NCBI RefSeq assembly: GCF_000227135.1
Contig: NC_018252.1
Location: 292,635-356,634 of the forward strand
Direction: 5' to 3'
DNA: 64,000 nucleotides
DNA from: Leishmania donovani
Lineage: Eukaryota; Euglenozoa; Kinetoplastea; Trypanosomatida; Trypanosomatidae
Positions 60,341-64,000 of the stretch are shown piece by piece. Position 1 is the first letter of the stretch. Each line of letters begins with the position of its first letter. The translations under genes were made by a program, and so were the position numbers. Below the pieces are notes generated by a model. It did not search any database. It saw only the letters and a program-made list of their open reading frames with translations, and had not been told where the DNA came from.

Positions 60341-63300
60341 ATGTCGGTCCTTCCTGCCGGGGCAGACCGTGCTGCGGTACAGGAACTGGAGGCGCTTTTC
60401 CGCACCGCGGACCCGACAAACACGGGACTGCTGTCGTACAGCGAGTTCGCCTACCTTATCCTACGCAGTGGGGGGACGCAGAAACAGGCAGATGCGCTGA
60501 TTGAGAAGTTCGCCGGGCCGTCACGTGCTCAGCGGGTGGTGTACTACGGGGCACTGCTGGAGCAGCTGTACGACTATGCGGAAGCGACTGCAGATGCGCA
60601 TGGCGATGTCGAGAACGGCAGTGCAAGACACACTTCAGACCCGCTACTCAGGATATCCTCTCTCGACTGCACCTCCTCCATGCCGGCCCTTGATACGTCC
60701 AACAGCTCCCCATTGCCGACTCCCCCGGCGCCGACCGGCGTTGGGCCGTCGTCGTGGCATGCTTCCCACTCGCCAATCGCTGGCGGTGGTGGCGCCGCTG
60801 CTGCTGCTGCTCCAGCTCCTCGTGACGTCATGGGCGCGGGTCAGTATGTCGTCCCTTCCGCTGCATTATCATCCTCGCCCCTCTACAGATCGGTCAGCCA
60901 TGCCGGCGCCGGCGGCCGCAGCGCCTCCACGCTCGCCTCGCGCGAGTCGTCCACGGCAACCTACGCAACGTACACCACATGCAACGACCGCTCGCTGCCT
61001 CACCTCCGCAGCAACAGCAGTGCCACCCCCCCGCGCAGGCCGCTTCGCAGTCCGTCCTCTCCCCACTCCTCACGGTTTGTCGAGTCTGCTCTTCGAACCG
61101 CTACAGCAGCGGCGGCGGGGCCGCATCAGCAGCAGCGGCTCGATCGCGCGCCGTCGCAGGGCGGCACACATGTCAGTTGGCCAGCGTCCCGATCGCGAAG
61201 CCGCGATGATGTGCGCACCACTCCTCTTACAGGCTCGTCGGTGGTGGGCACGCAAGGTGGTGAGCGTGCGCGCGTGTACGGTGCCACGTCGGCGCCACAG
61301 TACGCCGCAGGTGACGGTCGCTACTCCTATGCCCCGCGCGCATGCGACCCGACACCGGTGAGTATCGGGCACCGTCGGCGCGAGAGCTCCACAGAGCGCA
61401 TGGTGCGCGCGGCAGCCGAGGTGAGTATCCACGGCAGACCTCAGTCGCGTTTCGATGCAGAAGGCAGTGTCGGTGCTGGAGAGACCCGTGAAGGTGAAGG
61501 GAAGCGCCGTTCAAGTGTGGCTCGTGTGCTGCCTGACGCACTGCGCTCCGCGTCGTCGTCTTCCTACGCAGCGGCGCCCCATCTTGTTGCCGCCAATCGT
61601 GCCAGTCGCACCGCTGCGCCGCAGGCGGAAAACACGAGCACGTTATTCACCGCAAGCCGCGCAAGTGACTCGTACGTGAGTCACGTAGACCATAGTGGTC
61701 ACAGCAGTTACCATAGCGACGCCGCCGCGACGTCCCTTCTATCGCTACGGGACATCTTTCAGCGTCATCTGGCGCCGCGGTCATCGCGTGATGGCACCGT
61801 GCTGCTGAGCGAGCTGGAAGAGGCCTTGGCGACGCGCGGGGTGGGTGTGCATCCGCTAGAGCTGGAGGCCGTGGCCGACTCGCTGGAGCTGGCCGCGGTG
61901 CCGGCGGCCATCGAGCATCATGGCAGTGCCCTACAGCACCACAGCTTCAACGCGAGCCTGAAGAACGGCTTCGGGGCCTCGGTCGCTACAGCTGGGCGCA
62001 TGCTTCGTGACTCACCGCATCCCTGGCGCTCGGTCAGCGCCTCTGGCATGGATAGCACGGACGCCTCGGCAACGACAGCGAGTCGGGCCACCCTCACCGG
62101 TGGTACGGATCGGGCGCTGAGTCTCGTCGACTTCTGTGTGCTGGTCTCTCGTCTGCGTCCGGCGCTCATTCAACGCATTCGCAGCCCCGGTGTGTGGGAG
62201 GGCGCGGCATCCATCGATGGAGTCGAGGTGCTGCAGAGCCGTCAGCCTCCGCCGGTCAACAGCCGCCTTGAATCTCGCGGAGCTGTGGAAAGTGATGACG
62301 GGGACAGCATTGCAGACGTGACCGTGTCACCGATGACCCCAGAAGCGGCCGCCCCTGCGACGCCGCGGTCCACCGTGTCCTCGTCGAGCACGCGACCACA
62401 CTCCTCCGCGCAACGTCATCTTCGGCGGCGGCGCTCTCTCGTGCCACACCGCTTTGCCGACCTGCACCGCCCACTAAGTGCGGCGAAGGTGTACGGCGCT
62501 GCGGCATCGGCATCGACGTCCGCGGCGCCGCCGACTGCCCGGCAACTCTCGGCCGATCAGCAGTTTGCCGTTGAGCACGCGCAGCGGGAGCCACGACGCA
62601 GTAAGCGAGAGGAAGATAGCGATGACGGCTGCCATGCCTCTGTCAGATATGCACAGCCAACTGCCGCTTCCGAGCAACGGCGCAATGGACTGGACGTGCC
62701 GTCAGCCACGACAGCGCGGCTAAACCGCACAAAGGTGCCTCTCTGGCACGATGGACAGCGCCTCGGTGCGCGCCGCAGCCACACCGACGCCACTCGCTCG
62801 CCGTCGTCCACGTCACCGGGTAGCTCGCGTGGTTTGATCTCACCCGACGAGCGCCATCATCCGCAGCAGCCGCGACCGCACCGCGCCCACATCGCTCTCC
62901 GCAGTCCCACCAGCGACTTTTCGGCTCGCGTCGTGCGCAAAGAGTTGGGTGATGGTCTCGCACGTCGTGGTTGTGGGAGGATGTCCGAGCCTTGGCCAAC
63001 GACGACATCGGCAGAGCTCTCGCCGACTTCCAGGGCACTGTCGTCGCCGCAGTCGATCAACAAAAGAGGGCCGACATCCTCGATGCTGGCGCCGCGTGTC
63101 CTGGAAACGCTTCAAAGTGCCGCGTTGCCGCTGTTGCGCCGCTGTGCACAGCTGGACAGTCGGCACACGGGGCGCATGGCACCGAGCGCGTGGCTGCGCG
63201 TACTGCGAGACGCTTGTCCAGCCTTGACGGATGCAGAGCGACTCCGTGTGCAAGAATGGATTCGATCAAGAGGGCAGCGGTCGGCCTGTGGCGCCGACTA

Positions 63301-64000
63301 CGCGGCGGTCGTGGAGGATATTTTGACAGAGGCGAGCATCGTCCCTCTCACCCCCGCGTCTGGCGCGAAGAGCAGCGCATGCCGGCGTGGTGACAGTACC
63401 GCGGCAGCCTCGCCGCTTCGCGCCTCCGCCACTCGGATGCGCAGCTATCCTCAACGGCAAGATGCGGCTGCGACAAGGTCTTCGGTGCCATACACGTCGA
63501 CCACGAAGGACGCCTCACCGGCCTCAAGCCGCTCGGCAGCGAAGCCGCGTGCGGCCGTGCGCAGCGGGCCGAGTGGACGCGTTCCTGTCTCATCATCCCA
63601 TACCACAGCGAATGGTCAGATGACTGACGAGGACGCGAAGCGGCTGCTTGCGCACGAGCTGATGACGGCCTGTGGTGGCGACACGGAGGCGCTTCTGGGG
63701 TATTTCCGCGCCTTCGACGAGGCTGGCACTGGACTCCTCGTCGAGCATGTCTGGCGAGCCAGCTTGGAGGAGCTTTTTCGGCGGACAGAGGGTCGAGAGG
63801 CGCCAGCGTGGGTCGTGGGCGGGTGTGTGCGCCTCTCGCGTGTGCCACTGGAGAGACCGGCTGCCACACCGTCGCCGCAGCGCGGCACACCACCGCTCGT
63901 TTCTCCTGCGCTCTCCGCGGCGCGCGCACGCGTCTCGCGGGTACCGCCAGCGATGCGCGGGACACTGTGCGATTACCGCTACGTCTTGGAGGAGCTTGGC
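60341..64000 (+). CDS. Large EF-hand-like protein, 3' end beyond the window
   Basis: From the ATG at 60341 I translated the frame base by base. It stays open for 1,220 codons to the last base, so the gene is truncated by the window edge. An EF-hand-type loop lies at residues 24-35 (ADPTNTGLLSYSEF: Asp24, Thr26, Thr28, Gly29, Leu31, Glu35), preceded by an amphipathic helix (VQELEALFRT). Degenerate loops lie near 484 (RDGTVLLSELEEAL), 939 (LDSRHTGRM) and 1126 (FDEAGTGLL). Each sits inside a helical island separated by long Ser/Ala/Arg-rich linkers. EF-hands bind calcium, but only the first loop is close to a binding consensus; the others probably serve structural roles. Frames on other phases in this interval are shadows. 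Confidence 0.85.
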   Translation, partial: MSVLPAGADRAAVQELEALFRTADPTNTGLLSYSEFAYLILRSGGTQKQADALIEKFAGPSRAQRVVYYGALLEQLYDYAEATADAHGDVENGSARHTSDPLLRISSLDCTSSMPALDTSNSSPLPTPPAPTGVGPSSWHASHSPIAGGGGAAAAAAPAPRDVMGAGQYVVPSAALSSSPLYRSVSHAGAGGRSASTLASRESSTATYATYTTCNDRSLPHLRSNSSATPPRRPLRSPSSPHSSRFVESALRTATAAAAGPHQQQRLDRAPSQGGTHVSWPASRSRSRDDVRTTPLTGSSVVGTQGGERARVYGATSAPQYAAGDGRYSYAPRACDPTPVSIGHRRRESSTERMVRAAAEVSIHGRPQSRFDAEGSVGAGETREGEGKRRSSVARVLPDALRSASSSSYAAAPHLVAANRASRTAAPQAENTSTLFTASRASDSYVSHVDHSGHSSYHSDAAATSLLSLRDIFQRHLAPRSSRDGTVLLSELEEALATRGVGVHPLELEAVADSLELAAVPAAIEHHGSALQHHSFNASLKNGFGASVATAGRMLRDSPHPWRSVSASGMDSTDASATTASRATLTGGTDRALSLVDFCVLVSRLRPALIQRIRSPGVWEGAASIDGVEVLQSRQPPPVNSRLESRGAVESDDGDSIADVTVSPMTPEAAAPATPRSTVSSSSTRPHSSAQRHLRRRRSLVPHRFADLHRPLSAAKVYGAAASASTSAAPPTARQLSADQQFAVEHAQREPRRSKREEDSDDGCHASVRYAQPTAASEQRRNGLDVPSATTARLNRTKVPLWHDGQRLGARRSHTDATRSPSSTSPGSSRGLISPDERHHPQQPRPHRAHIALRSPTSDFSARVVRKELGDGLARRGCGRMSEPWPTTTSAELSPTSRALSSPQSINKRGPTSSMLAPRVLETLQSAALPLLRRCAQLDSRHTGRMAPSAWLRVLRDACPALTDAERLRVQEWIRSRGQRSACGADYAAVVEDILTEASIVPLTPASGAKSSACRRGDSTAAASPLRASATRMRSYPQRQDAAATRSSVPYTSTTKDASPASSRSAAKPRAAVRSGPSGRVPVSSSHTTANGQMTDEDAKRLLAHELMTACGGDTEALLGYFRAFDEAGTGLLVEHVWRASLEELFRRTEGREAPAWVVGGCVRLSRVPLERPAATPSPQRGTPPLVSPALSAARARVSRVPPAMRGTLCDYRYVLEELG

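Noticed and set aside
60501..61361. Plus-strand frame of 286 codons in the last gene
   Set aside because: It is a different phase of the continuous frame starting at 60341; it is Arg/Pro/Ser-rich and begins mid-gene.
1..64000. Bacterial-type features: promoters, Shine-Dalgarno sites, operons, CRISPR arrays
   Set aside because: The window is eukaryotic (kinetoplastid). No repeat-spacer array is present, and genes are expressed by polycistronic transcription with trans-splicing.

Overview
The window looks like a stretch of a Leishmania nuclear chromosome. The evidence is long intron-free reading frames all on the + strand, GC-rich third codon positions, very pyrimidine-rich gene-free gaps of 0.6-4.8 kb packed with (CA)n, (GT)n and (TA)n tracts, polypyrimidine-AG trans-splice acceptors in place of promoters, and two copies of a SIDER-type degenerate retroposon. 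The order cyclophilin A, four genes, gamma-tubulin matches what I recall of chromosome 25 of L. major (CYPA about LmjF.25.0910, gamma-tubulin about LmjF.25.0960). That assignment is from memory, and I cannot name the species.

Layout. 1.6-17.0 kb: a large cyclin-fold protein, prefoldin subunit 4, a TPR-containing hypothetical protein and a PH-domain protein, with a shortened SIDER copy at about 5.0-5.3 kb. 17.0-21.9 kb: a long gene-free gap holding a longer, inverted SIDER copy. 21.9-29.4 kb: two large low-complexity proteins of about 1,100 residues; the first has a predicted myristoylation/palmitoylation signal and a divergent RhoGAP-like core. 29.4-34.0 kb: a second long gene-free gap. 34.0-44.8 kb: the KEOPS kinase Bud32, an LRR/coiled-coil protein, mitochondrial ribosomal protein uL23m, a five-TM membrane protein and cyclophilin A. 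47.3-59.2 kb: a histone stem-loop-binding (SLBP) domain protein, an ankyrin protein, a hypothetical protein, a frameshifted hypothetical gene and gamma-tubulin. 60.3 kb to the end: an open frame of at least 1,220 codons that runs off the window and carries EF-hand-like loops.

The genes form one directional, presumably polycistronic unit. Neighbours do not share a pathway, which is normal in trypanosomatids, where regulation is mostly by trans-splicing and 3' UTRs. I see no strand-switch region, tRNA, rRNA, CRISPR array or bacterial-type operon. No obvious novel multi-gene system is present. The most interesting items are the SLBP-domain protein, the acylated RhoGAP-like protein, the SIDER pair with a repeat-bounded deletion, the frameshift at about 56.29 kb, and the edge-truncated EF-hand-like gene.
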